Source of the DNA: Erigeron canadensis
Taxonomy: Eukaryota; Streptophyta; Magnoliopsida; Asterales; Asteraceae
Direction: 5' to 3'
Length of the DNA: 64,000 nt
Assembly: GCF_010389155.1 (NCBI RefSeq)
Contig: NC_057764.1
Span: 8,122,001 to 8,186,000, forward strand
Shown here: in pieces, positions 48,124 to 59,137 of the stretch
Position numbering within the stretch: the stretch's first letter is position 1
How the letters are laid out: each line of letters opens with the position of its first letter
The notes under the pieces: model-generated
Databases searched by the model: none
Told to the model about the DNA's origin: nothing
The model's input: only the letters and a program-made list of their open reading frames with translations
Position numbers and translations under genes: made by a program

Positions 48124-51100
48124 TTACTCAATGGGCTTTAGCCCCATTCCTCTCGATGACTTATAAACTGCCTCACTACTTAAACCTTTAGTTAGCGGAT
48201 CCGCAATGTTATCCTTTGACCTCATATAGTCAACAGTGATAACCCCTGTTGTGAGCAGTTGTCGTATACTATTATGCCTACGACGAATATGTCTTGACTT
48301 GCCATTATACATTATGTTTTGAGCTCTACCAATAGCCGATTGGCAATCACAATTTATACAAACAGCCGTTAATGGCTTTGGTCATCTTGGAACATATTCC
48401 AAGAAATGACGTAGCCATTCTGCTTCTTCTCTAGATTTATCCAATGCTATAAATTCAGATTCCATCGTGGATCTAACAATTAGCGTTTGCTTGGACGATT
48501 TCCAAGTTATAGCTGCTCCTCCAAGAGTAAATACATATCCACTTGTGGATTTGGAATCTTTTATATCGGATATCCAATTAGCATCACTATATCCTTCCAA
48601 TACAACTGGATCTCGACCAAAATGCAGCCCATAATTTTTTGTATATCTTAAGTATCTTAGTAACCTAGTCATAGCCTTCCAATGCTCCAAACTAGGATTA
48701 CTAGTATATCTACTTAGCCTACTAACAGCATAGGCTAAGTCAGGCCTAGTTTTTGTCATGAGATACATTAAGCTGCCAATTACCCTTGAGTACTCCAATT
48801 GAGCAACACCTTCACCTCTATTTTTCGATAGGTGTTGCGTGGTATCTATTGGAGATCGAGCGAATCTTGAGTCCTCGGGACTGAATTTCTCAAGGATCTT
48901 GTCCACATAGTGAGATTGACTTAACACTAGACAATCTTGGGTTCGAGTAATTTTCATTCCAAGAATGACATCTGCTAAACCCATATCCTTCATGTCAAAT
49001 CTCGCCTTCAACATGTCTTTGGTAGATTTGATCATACTATCATCACTACCCACAATGAGTATGTCATCGACATATAGACAAATTATAACATATCCCTTAG
49101 ATATGTCTTTGACATAAACACATTTATCACACTCATTAATCCTGAAACCATTGTCGAGCATGACTTGATCAAACTTTTGGTGCCATTGCTTTGGAGCTTG
49201 TTTCAATCCGTACAAAGACTTGACAAGTTTACAAACTTTGTCCTCCTGGCTAGGAGCGGAAAAACCCTCAGGTTGCTCCATATATATTTCTTCATCAAGC
49301 TCTCCATTGAGAAAGGCAGTTTTTACATCCATTTGATGTATTTCCAAATTTCTTAATGCTGCAATCGCAAGCACCAATCTGATCGAAGTTACTCGAGTTA
49401 CAGGCGCATATGTGTCAAAGTAATCAAGATCTTTCTTTTGTCTATATCCTTTGACCACAAGTCTTGCCTTGTACTTATCAATAGAGCCATCAGCTTTCAT
49501 CTTTTTCTTGAATATCCAACGATGTTCAAGTGGTTTACAACCAGGTGGAAGACGAACTAATTCCCAAGTACGATTCTGCAAAATAGAATCAATTTCACTC
49601 TTGATGGCTTCTTTCCATTGAGGCGCTTCTTGTGAAGTAACCACTTCATGATATGTTTGAGGTTCACTCATAACCATATAAGAAACAAAATCAGGCCCGA
49701 AAGATTTTTCAATCATTTGCCTTTTTCTTCTTCGCGGTTCTACTTCTTCTTCCTCTGATTGTTCTTGATGATCATCTGGAACAATCTTATCAACCGGAGT
49801 TGATGTAGAAGCTTTTCCTTGATCCAAATGAGGAAACACATTTTCAAAAAATGAAGCATTTCTTGACTCAAGTATACTGTTTTTGTGTATTTCCGGGTTC
49901 TTAGACTCATGTACTAGAAACCGATATGCACTACTATGTTCAGCAAGATTTGAGGATTCACAATCGCTACCATGCTTAGCATATCCTATGAATACACAAT
50001 CAACAGTTTTTTGTCCTATCTTTTGAACTTTAGGTGGTGGAACCACCCCCTTTGCTAAACACCCCCACACTTTCAAGAACTTATAGGATGGTTTTCTATT
50101 AAACCATAACTCATAAGGTGTAACATCCTTTTTCTTGAAAGGTATTTTGTTCAAAAGATAGTTTGCTGATAAAACTGCATCTCCCCACATATCTTGTCCT
50201 AAGCCCGAGCTTATTAACATGGTATTCATCATCTCTTTAAGAGTTTGATTTTTCCTTTCAACAATGCCATTTTGTTGTGGGGTATAAGGAGTTGTTTGCT
50301 CATGGATAATACCATTTTGAGCACAAATTTCAGCAAAAGGAGAAACATATTCACCTCCTCTATCGCTCCTTAATCTTTTAATCTTTTTGTTGAGTTGATT
50401 CTCAACTTCATTTTTGTACAAGATAAACTTATCTATTGCTTCATTCTTGCTCTTTAGCAAGTATACATAGCAATATCTTGTACAATCATCAATAAAGGTA
50501 ATGAAATATTTGTTACCACCTTGAGTGGGAATCGATCTAAAATCACATACATTGGTATGGATTAAATCAAGTGGCTCGGTGTTTCGTTCAATGGATTTGA
50601 AAGATTTCGTTGTTTGTTTAGCTTCAACACAAGTTGGACATTTAGAATTAGAATCAATGTTAAAAGATGGTATACAGTTTAACTTAATTAAACGACGCAT
50701 TGAATTAAAATTCACATGTCCAAGACGATTATGCCAAATATTAGAAGACTCAATCAAATAAGCGGAAGTAGAAGCATTTTCATTCACTTGTTTAATAGGT
50801 ACAACATTGAGCTTAAACATCCCATTAAGGGCATAACCTTGACCAACATACAAACCACGTTTAGTTAACACAAACTTATCACTTTCAAACACTAAACGAA
50901 ACCCATTCTTGTTAAGCAACCAACCCGACACAAGACTCTTGCGCAATTCAGGAACATACAACATATTGGTTAACTTGAGCTCTCTCCCCGAAGTCCACTT
51001 AAGGATCACATCGCCTTCACCCTTGATATCGGCGGTGGCGGCATTTCCCATATACAACTTGTCTTCACCGGATACTTCTTTCAAGTTACGGAACATAGTC

Positions 51101-52220
51101 TTATCCGGACACACATGACGGGTTGCACCCGTATCAACCCACCATCCTTTGATTCCATCGGTGGTAAGATTGACCTCTTCCAACTTAGCCGTGAGGTCGG
51201 AAATCATAGCAACAAGAGGCATGTCATCTTCGACCATATTTGCCCTTTCCTTCCTTGGATTCTTGCATTGATCAGCTCGGTGACCAGATTCACCACAATT
51301 GTAGCACTTCCCTTTGAACAAACTAACCTTCTTCTTCATACCACCATTCTTTGGACTCAAATCCATCTTTTTTCCTTTGTTCTTCTTAATAGAACCTTTC
51401 CCTTTACCCTTGAAATTACCTTTTCCTTTGGAACTTTGGCCATGCTCAACAAAGTTGGCCTTAGCAAGACCTTCAATATGACCACCATTTTGAGCAACTC
51501 TATTGTCTTCCTCAATTCGAAGACGAACAACAAGCTCTTCAACGGTCATAGGTTTTCGCTTATGCTTAAGGTAATTTTTAAAATCCAACCAACTTGGGGG
51601 CAACTTTTCAATCATGGAAGCAACTTGAAATGTTTCACCAAGAACCATTCCTTCTGATAAGATTTCACTGATTATGATTTGCAATTCTTCAACCTGTGCC
51701 ATAACAGTTTTAGAGTCAACCATTTTAAACTCTAAAAACCTTGCAACTATGAACTTTTTAGTTTCGGCATCTTCGGTTTTGTATTTCTTTTGCAAAGACT
51801 CCCATAATTCTTTGGCAATTGTTATTTTGCAAAATACATTATATAGTGAATCAACAAGGCCATTTAACACATAGTTTCGGCATAGATATTCAGAATGCTT
51901 CCAAGCATCAACAGCACTTACTGATTGAGCATCAGTAGAACCTTCAGGAATTCGAGGTGCTGTTTCAGTTAGGAATCTCGCAAGATTCAAAGTGGTCAAA
52001 TAGAACAACATCTTTGGTTGCCACATCTTGAAGTTGTTACCAGAAAACTTTTCTGGTTTTCATAGTGGTTGGCCATAGTTTGGGCAGCTTGGGTACCTAC
52101 TAAAGGTCCCATGCTTGTAGAGACAGTATGTCCTACAGATTGAGAAACATTTGCACCAACGGTGTTGGTGGTGGTAGAAGAAGTAGTTCCATTAGTAGAG
52201 GAGTTCATTTCAGTAGCCAT
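48124..52220 (-). pseudogene. Copia gag-pol polyprotein, two lesions
   Basis: The main open frame, 52026-48382, codes 1214 aa. Seen in order: gag (UBN2-like, WQPKMLFYLTTLNLARFL), zinc knuckle CYNCGESGHRADQC near residue 240, protease WWVDTGATRHVC, GAG-pre-integrase IWHNRLGHVNFNSMRRL with CPTC, integrase core with IDDCTRYCYVYLL and TPYTPQQNGIVERKNQT, reverse transcriptase RWIFKKKMKADGSIDKYKAR and YVDDILIVGSD, and RNase H SDANWISDIKDSKSTSGYVF. The N-terminal ATG region (52220 to ~52063, Ser/Thr-rich) is in another frame, apparently after loss of one A in a short A run. A TGA at 48382-48384 cuts RNase H; the frame continues open to 48124. Otherwise intact, so recently active. Confidence 0.9.
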
Positions 52221-52383
52221 TTCTGAAATAGAACAATCAAAGTTTTACTAAAAAACTTGTAGAAGTTAAAGACTAATTTAAATGAATAACTTTACAGAAA
52301 AGTATATAACAAAGTTTTGGAAAAACATATTTCTGTAATTCGAATTAACAGAATGGTGAAGAAAGAAAACTCAGTTTTAAGAT

Positions 52384-53260
52384 TGTTGGACACCATTCAA
52401 TAATTGAACATTTTCTTGATAATCAAATTCGAATTGCAACAAGATATAACAAGTAAATTAACTATTAACTAATCAATATAAGAAAGAAAAAAAACAGAAA
52501 CATAAAAAAAAAAAAGAAGAAGGCAAAACGGGCTGAGGGTTCTGTTAAACAGGGGGCCCTTAAAACTGATTTCGGGCTACCCAAGTAAACCCGTCAGTTT
52601 CCCAGGGTACAACAGCCAAAGCAGTATGTACTACCGGAATTAACCAACAACCCGGAATTTACCTTCAAGAACAGTTTGAAGAGAAGTGAAAGAAAAGAGT
52701 TGATGATCCAGATTTTTGAAGTGTTAGTATTCTTTATTTTGTTGTTATTAATCTGATTCATATATATCAGATTTTTCTTTAAGTGGAAGACACATGTTAA
52801 CTTTAGAAAGTTAACAACACCTCAACACTAGGTGTCAAAGGCAAGTGTTATTCCAGGTGTTAAACCAGGAATAAACCAACCCACTTAAGCCATAACAACA
52901 AAACACTGAGCCACCATTATGAGCCATGGAAGCCATAATCAAGCCACACTGAACTAGCCAAAAATAAAGACGGCTCGCGGCGATGTGAGTGTGCTAAGTG
53001 CGCCACATCGCCCACGCCCCCCGGTCTCGGGCTCGGGCACGGGTGCGGGCGCGTCGGGTGCTTTGCACCCTCCTAGCCCACTTGGGGTGTAGCCCCTTAT
53101 AAGGAATTATAATTCCTCCAACACTCATCTTTATAAATACACTTAATGTTTATTCTTCTACCAATGTGGGACAAACTCACATTAGTTAATTACTCTTTCA
53201 ACTCCTTTTAACATATCTATTAACTTGGATATTCTATGTTATTACATAAAATTTCCAACA
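52384..53260 (-). repeat. 5' LTR of the copia element
   Basis: Minus-strand 5' LTR. Read on the minus strand, the sequence just inside it begins ATCTTAAAACTGAG and has no TGG triplet in the first ~40 nt, so the usual tRNA-iMet primer site is absent. Confidence 0.95.
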
Positions 53261-53265
53261 AAAAC

Positions 53266-53879
53266 TATATATACATATATATACACACGCACACACGCAC
53301 AATGATGATGATGAAGTCAATGGCGGCGCAGATCCGGTCACCACCCGCACCAAGATCTGGCTACCTATCATGTGGTGACGCGATAGTGACTTTTAGGTGG
53401 CTTGGCGCTGACGACGCGATGGCGACAACACGATGACAAAGATGGCATCAGGTGGTGTTATGAGTTGGATGATTGCACTTTTTCTGGCGTGGTGGGGGGC
53501 AGTCCGGTTGTGGGGTGGCCGGAATCAGAATAGGGAGAGAAAGATTAGTGTTTGTAAAGTGTATTTGTGTATTTCTTATATACAAGTATTATATTATATG
53601 GAAGTTAATTATTTTTGTAGTGTTTTGTGGTGTATCTCGTTTTCCCGGCGATGTGGGGCGGCGGCCCGATGGTGGGTGGCCGGAATCAGAAAAGGGGGGG
53701 TGGAGAGAGGTAGATGAATGGCTGCAAAGTGTGTTTTTTTATGCAAGTATATTATCTATATGTTATATATTATATTATACCTATTTATTATTAAATAAAT
53801 TAAATAAATAGAGGTCAAAGGGTTCCAGTTGTACACATAGATGCCAAGTAAGCAATAACTTACTCCACATCATACCATA
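53266..53879. other. Spacer with two GC-rich blocks
   Basis: A short microsatellite (CACACGCACACACGCAC, 53283-53299) and two copies of GGTGGCCGGAATCAGAA (53514 and 53675), the second with a G run. Nearby ORFs are of repetitive composition and are not credible genes. Confidence 0.4.
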
Positions 53880-53996
53880 ACCGGTAGAGACCCTTAATAG
53901 AAGTTTCTCCCGGTTTAGTTCCCCACAATAGATATTTTAAAAATTTGGTCCTAAAACAGGATTTTGTAACAAGTTAAGATAATTTCCAATCAATTA
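53880..53996 (-). repeat. Right member of the 120-bp inverted repeat pair
   Basis: Inverse counterpart of 44568-44692, reading on the minus strand TAATTGATTGG, AACTTGTTACAAAATCCTGT, AAATATCTATTGTGGGGAAC, GGGAGAAACTTC to ACCGGT. Confidence 0.75.
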
Positions 53997-55630
53997 TATT
54001 CAAAGATACAAAAAAGAAATCATAAGGTTTTAATTTTAACTGTACAGGCTCTACTGTTTAGCTTAATCTACTTGAAATACGTACAATTTTTTTAAATCGT
54101 TAAGGCTCAATTTGGTCACCGCTTGTTTTGAAAATCATGAGACAAAAGGTGTCCGAACAGCTTAGTCATTCTAGCGGCTAGGCACCAAAAAAGGAAAGAT
54201 TTTTAGCAACAAATGTGGTTCATTTTGAATAACTATTAGTCAGTGGAGAAACAAATAAAACATAAACACTACCACAAACACATAATAGCAATAATAATAA
54301 AGGATTTAAGTACTATATAGTATGATAAAATGACAGAAATGAAAGCATTTATAAATTAAACGAACATAAGGGTAAAAATAGAAACTCTAAGGGGGAGGGA
54401 GTACTGGCGGTGAATGTTGTTTGCCAAGCGGCAATCATCGGCAACATCACCGTCACCTATCGGCGAAGGCATTCGGTGATGGTGGATCGGTGAACTTTGC
54501 CGAGTGGAGAGAGGAGAGAGCCGTTGTGGTTGGGGTCCACAAGGGTCATAAATTTAACCATTTGAAGATTTTTAGGAAAAATTTTTTTTTACTTCTAACT
54601 ATCACAGGTGGACGTACTCTAGAGTACAATACTACAATGTATGATACATTCATACATTGATACCAAACAGCTTTTGTCATAGTGGTTGACTGATTGTGGA
54701 GGTGGGAGGCTTTGCTACTTGGATTCAAATCGACGCATCGTCATTTAAATACTAACTTCTGAAAAATCTAACTAATCTTTGCATTTAGAAAAAATATATA
54801 TATATATATATACAATGTGTATATGACACTAAATAAATACTATATATCGAATCCCAACAATATTTGTAACTTCACCAAAAACTGATAAAAGGTTTCAAGT
54901 ATATGATTCACATCTATACCTACAGACCTACAGTATATCAATTATCAAAGTGCTCCCCAACCCCAAGTGAATAGTGATTCACGTTGTTGGCTAAAGTAGT
55001 TTGGATTATGATATAATTTATCCTTATTTTTAGGTAACATATATATGTATTAGTATTTATACCTGCATCAAACCGTGACCTACTAACCTCTATTAATTTG
55101 GCTGGTGCAATTGTGCAAAGCACGGGCAAGAAAAATCCTGATATTTTCCAACGGTTGTGAGAACTGTGATGAACATAAACGACTTCGACTAATAAAAGTT
55201 CTAGCATCATGAGCAATTAAGACAATATGTTTAAAAAGAAAATGAAATTTTCTTTAAAAAATGTTACTCAGAGACATCCTGAAATTTAAACCTGTAATAC
55301 TTGAATCATGCTTTAAAACTGTCAATACATCCTATGATACTCAACTTTTGACCATCAATGTAAACTTCATTTCCACAATTACTTTTCAATCAAACAAAAC
55401 TCATAACTTATAAGAAATTAGTATAGTATGAGGGTCAGAAATAAATCGATAATGTAATAACGGGTCAAATTCCAGGCTCACATGTATTATCCAAAAACAC
55501 AGGCAAGTTAAACCCGGATCAATAAATTCATGTTAAATAAGAACTGGTTTCAATGAAAGGAATAAGTTATTCTGAACTTCATAAGTACTAAAACATGATA
55601 GACAACTCACTGGCATTTCTGTAACCTTTT
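53997..55630. other. Spacer downstream of the ULTRAPETALA gene
   Basis: Includes a GC-rich patch with CGGC/GCCG motifs (54400-54540), a SINE-like head (54670-54745, B-box GGATTCAAATCGAC) and an (AT)n run near 54795. The 3' UTR of the minus-strand gene lies at the right edge. No gene seen. Confidence 0.35.
54668..54745 (+). repeat. SINE-like fragment
   Basis: A-box-like TAGTGGTTGACTGATTG and B-box-like GGATTCAAATCGACGC with ~25 bp between. Only the tRNA-like head is recognisable. Confidence 0.35.
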
Positions 55631-58600
55631 CTAAGCTTTCGAGTTCATGGTGAAGTCAATGCACGTCTGGCAACCGCAATCAGAAAACCGACAAGTGGCG
55701 CATCCGAAACAAACACATGATGTGCAGCCTCTACAGGTTGGGGAATGCACACAGCCTCTGTACACCCTCCTGCTTGCTCTTTCCTCATCATCATCACATG
55801 TTATTCTGAAATACAGATACATAAAATGTTAATAAAAACAAGTAGACAAACATAAAAAGTTGTATATTGTCATTCTAATTACATGCCAACCATCAAAACC
55901 ATGCGTATGTGGATCACTGAATTAGAAGTGACAGACTTTAAATGTAACATTGAAATGCATCAAGCCATCAAACCAAAATTAGTAAAATTTGACGTGGACT
56001 AAAACCGATGCATAATATCAGATTATCAGGATAGTTTTTTTTGGTGACACTAATCTAAGGTTTTCGTGTTTGCCTGTTTGATCAAAGAACTGGCTTGACT
56101 TTACATTTTTTCTTTCAAATTTAGCACTGATGTTGTGTACACTAAGCCAAACAGTAATCACAACTCGTATAAAATTTGTTATCCACAATATACATAGGGG
56201 GCATGCTGGCACAAATTAGCATCACTAAAAAGTTAAACCAACTTATTGAATGGCAGTTCAAAATAGTCGAACATTTCAAAACAGATACGTATAACAAACT
56301 TATTTTCACTCACGATTCTTGTGATAAAAATTTGTAACCATCACTTTATCACTACCCTGCATGTAAGCATTATGAACACATAACTGGACGTAAACAACAC
56401 ACAGCGATAAATTAAAGGGAAAATTTCAACCCATTTACCTAGAAAAGTGTTTATTTGGGAAATAATCTACTTCTACCTGGCCAAATGGATAGAAATTGAC
56501 TAACAGTGGGTATCCTCTTATCACTTTATTAAAAAGTTGATGTAAACTATTCTCTCGTTTAGCAGTATTTAAGATGGGTTGTGGGTTCTAGACCCAATGT
56601 GGACAACTTCTACATATGTGGCAAATTGGCTTTCAATTTAAAGGGACAAAAACATATAGGCATTGTCAAACGATCCCAACCTGAACCTGATACCCAAACA
56701 CCCAAACTGCCCAAGGTCCCAAATCCCAATGTTGTCACACCTAGTATTAGTAGTAATAATGCAGCAGCGATAAACAATTTAACTAATCACACTTCCCTAG
56801 TTCGCTTAATTTAACTAATCATACTTCCCAAGTATTACAGTCATACTTAATTTTTCTAAGATGGTTTGTTTATTTGCTTCAAAAAGTCTGTTACAAAAAT
56901 TATAAATTCAATAAAAATCAATAATCATAACACAATTGAAAGAGGGTAAGAATGCATACTTGTCATAAGGCATATCACAACACTTCCAGTTAGCATTTAT
57001 AAAAGCATCATGATAAGACCGACATTCCTCTTTCGTACGAAGACGAAACCTTCGTTGCTTATTGCACTGTGTGCACCTAAGAAATTCATCCCGGTGACAA
57101 AGGCGACCTGCTTGTGATCTGTTTGACCCGTTGCTCAATGCTTGATTGTAATATTTCAAAAGTGCAGTTTTTGACAATGGAACCTTCTCTCCATCAACAA
57201 TCACCCAAACATTATTTTTCCATTTCCTTGAAGTTTCTCTTCCAGAATGCTTCTCAAATGCAGCTGGGCTCAACTTGTCTAAGCATCAATGAAAAAGCAT
57301 TAAACTTAACGATTAATAAAAGATAGATGCATTATATTATAGTCACATTATTTAACAGCTGAAAAGCCAAATCATTTAGGCTATTGATGGGGAATAATGA
57401 CAACATTGAAATAGATTTTATGGTATAGGTAAAACTTTACAACTAGATGCAAAACAAGCCACAATCAATAAGGGGATGTTAAAAAAGGGACTGATACATT
57501 TAAGAATACTAGTTATTTTATCAGCTCAAAAGATAAGGTACATAAACTGGCTGCATCATAGTAAAAACACTGATTTAAAAATAAAAAAAAAAACGCCTCA
57601 GCCATATAGTCAAAGCGCCTAGTGGGAATGCGTAACGTAGTTCAGCTGAATAAAATAGAGCTTATTAGTAAGATCATTAAAACCTGGTTAATAATAATCA
57701 AACAACTAGCCACACTCTTATATGAGTTTTGTAATAGATATAATAAGAATCAACACTTCTATTTTGAAGTTGGATAAACAGGACCCATAATATAAAAATG
57801 TTAAAAGAACGGACATGAATATTGCATTGCATGACACAGTAAGTGGTCTTGGATGCCAAACAAACTACTGTATAAAACTTAAATAAATGAAAAATCACAT
57901 AAAATGGGACATGTTCAATTGATATCAGAACAGTTCAAGAAAGACATAAAGAGGAAGTCGATTGGCTTTTTCTTACATGTCATCCAGCTAAATAAGTCTA
58001 ATATTAATTAGGCGTTCTTATCTTATGCTTCCACTTCACTTTTTGAATGATTGAAGTAGCTATTTACCACAATATCCCTTTGGAATGAAGCTGGGATTCC
58101 TTTAAAAAAGTCAGCTGTTGAACCTTAACGATTACTAAACTTTTAACTGGCTGGACCCGGCAAGTGCCATCGTTCTAAACCCCAAATCCTATCTAAAATC
58201 AGTCGAAAATGCATAAAATGATCACGCAACAAATAACACCATCCTAAAAGATTGTAGCAATGTCTTTAGATTAGAATAAGTCTCAACAGTAAATTTCTAT
58301 GGGACCACATTATTTTATATAAATGCAGCAGTATATGCGTTTACAAGTAATCTTCCACAAGGATAAACTTTTCCATATATGATCATCTAAACACACACAT
58401 ATGTGTATATATATAGATATATATTTATGTATTTGGAAAAGCTCTTTCCTCTAAAGATAGGGGTCAAGTGTTCAATCCTTACTCCTTGCAGACCAGAGGT
58501 CCTTTACCTTAAGTACCGTAGGCCGGCTACATCTCACCTCCCCGTACACCGTCAAAGACCGTATTCAGTTGCATAACCAATATCGAGTGTTACTTACATA

Positions 58601-59137
58601 CTAATTTATGTATATATATATATATATATCTCACTTTGTACAAAGTGGTAATCAGAAACAGAACTAGTATTCAAAGTATAACAAACCCCATTTTCATTCA
58701 TATACCCTCCATTTTTAGACATGAGTACCTATATAGACGCAACGAATAAATACAAAGATGAAGAGATTAATAAAAATGCCCAAATTTCTTTCATTGAGAC
58801 ATATCATCATACACCTTACGTGCATCAACTACCGAATATACTAATAGTGACACAAAAATATAAACACAATAACAACATGCAATGGGTGTAATGAGACAAA
58901 AAAATAAAAATAAAAGAAAAAAAAGGACAAGAAACCTTCATCACAGCCAGGAGTACATTCACAGGTAATTTCAAGATCACCATTGATATAGACTTTAAGA
59001 GTACCAACAGCATCACCATAACGATGGCTCGTGCATCCGCACGTGACCTCCACGTAATCCTCCCCACCACTACCTTGTTTAAACCCACTTATCTCTTTCA
59101 CTTCTTCTTCACTGAACATCATTTTCACATTCTCCAT
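55631..59137 (-). CDS. ULT: ULTRAPETALA-type transcriptional regulator (SAND domain)
   Basis: Nuclear regulator related to Arabidopsis ULT1/ULT2, which act as trithorax-group factors limiting meristem size and promoting floral determinacy. Exons in transcript order: 59137-58936, 57278-56960, 55805-55631; GT..AG borders, 696 nt, 231 aa, the family size. Seen: N-terminal acidic start (MENVKMMFSEEEVKEISG), the SAND-like core YVEVTCGCTSHRYGDAVGTL and DLEITCECTPGCDE, FEKHSGRETSRKWKNNVWV, then the Cys-rich C-terminus CHRDEFLRCTQCNKQRRFRL and CRGCTSCVCFGCATCRFSDC. An in-frame ATG at 59182 would add 15 residues, but family alignment from memory favours 59137. Intron 1 is about 1.66 kb, intron 2 about 1.15 kb. 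ULT1 and ULT2 cannot be told apart here. Confidence 0.94.
58438..58570 (+). repeat. SINE-like repeat in ULT intron 1
   Basis: AGGGGTCAAGTGTTCAATCCTT resembles a tRNA B-box region, followed by a GCCGGCTACATCTCACC tail of a type met in plant SINE-like repeats. No TSD found. Confidence 0.35.
58610..58631. repeat. (AT)n microsatellite
   Basis: Short AT run within ULT intron 1. Confidence 0.75.

Larger units (their letters stand above)
46677..53265 (-). mobile_element. Nearly intact Ty1/copia LTR retrotransposon (6579 bp)
   Basis: Body 46682-53260, LTRs 46682-47552 (871 bp) and 52384-53260 (877 bp), both TG..CA with TGTTGG/CCAACA tips, and the exact 5-bp duplication AAAAC on both sides. Minus-strand element: polypurine tract TGTGGGGGAT just inside the 3' LTR at 47553-47562, and gag-pol 52220-48124. 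Order gag, protease, integrase, reverse transcriptase, RNase H defines Ty1/copia. It has a frameshift near 52060, a premature stop at 48382-48384 and no obvious tRNA primer site. Confidence 0.95.

Noticed and set aside
51115..51657. 180-aa plus-strand ORF
   Set aside because: Antisense shadow of copia gag-pol.
53433..53811. Overlapping Gly/Trp-rich ORFs
   Set aside because: Arise from a GGTGGCCGG-rich repeated block; frames overlap and no family is recognised.
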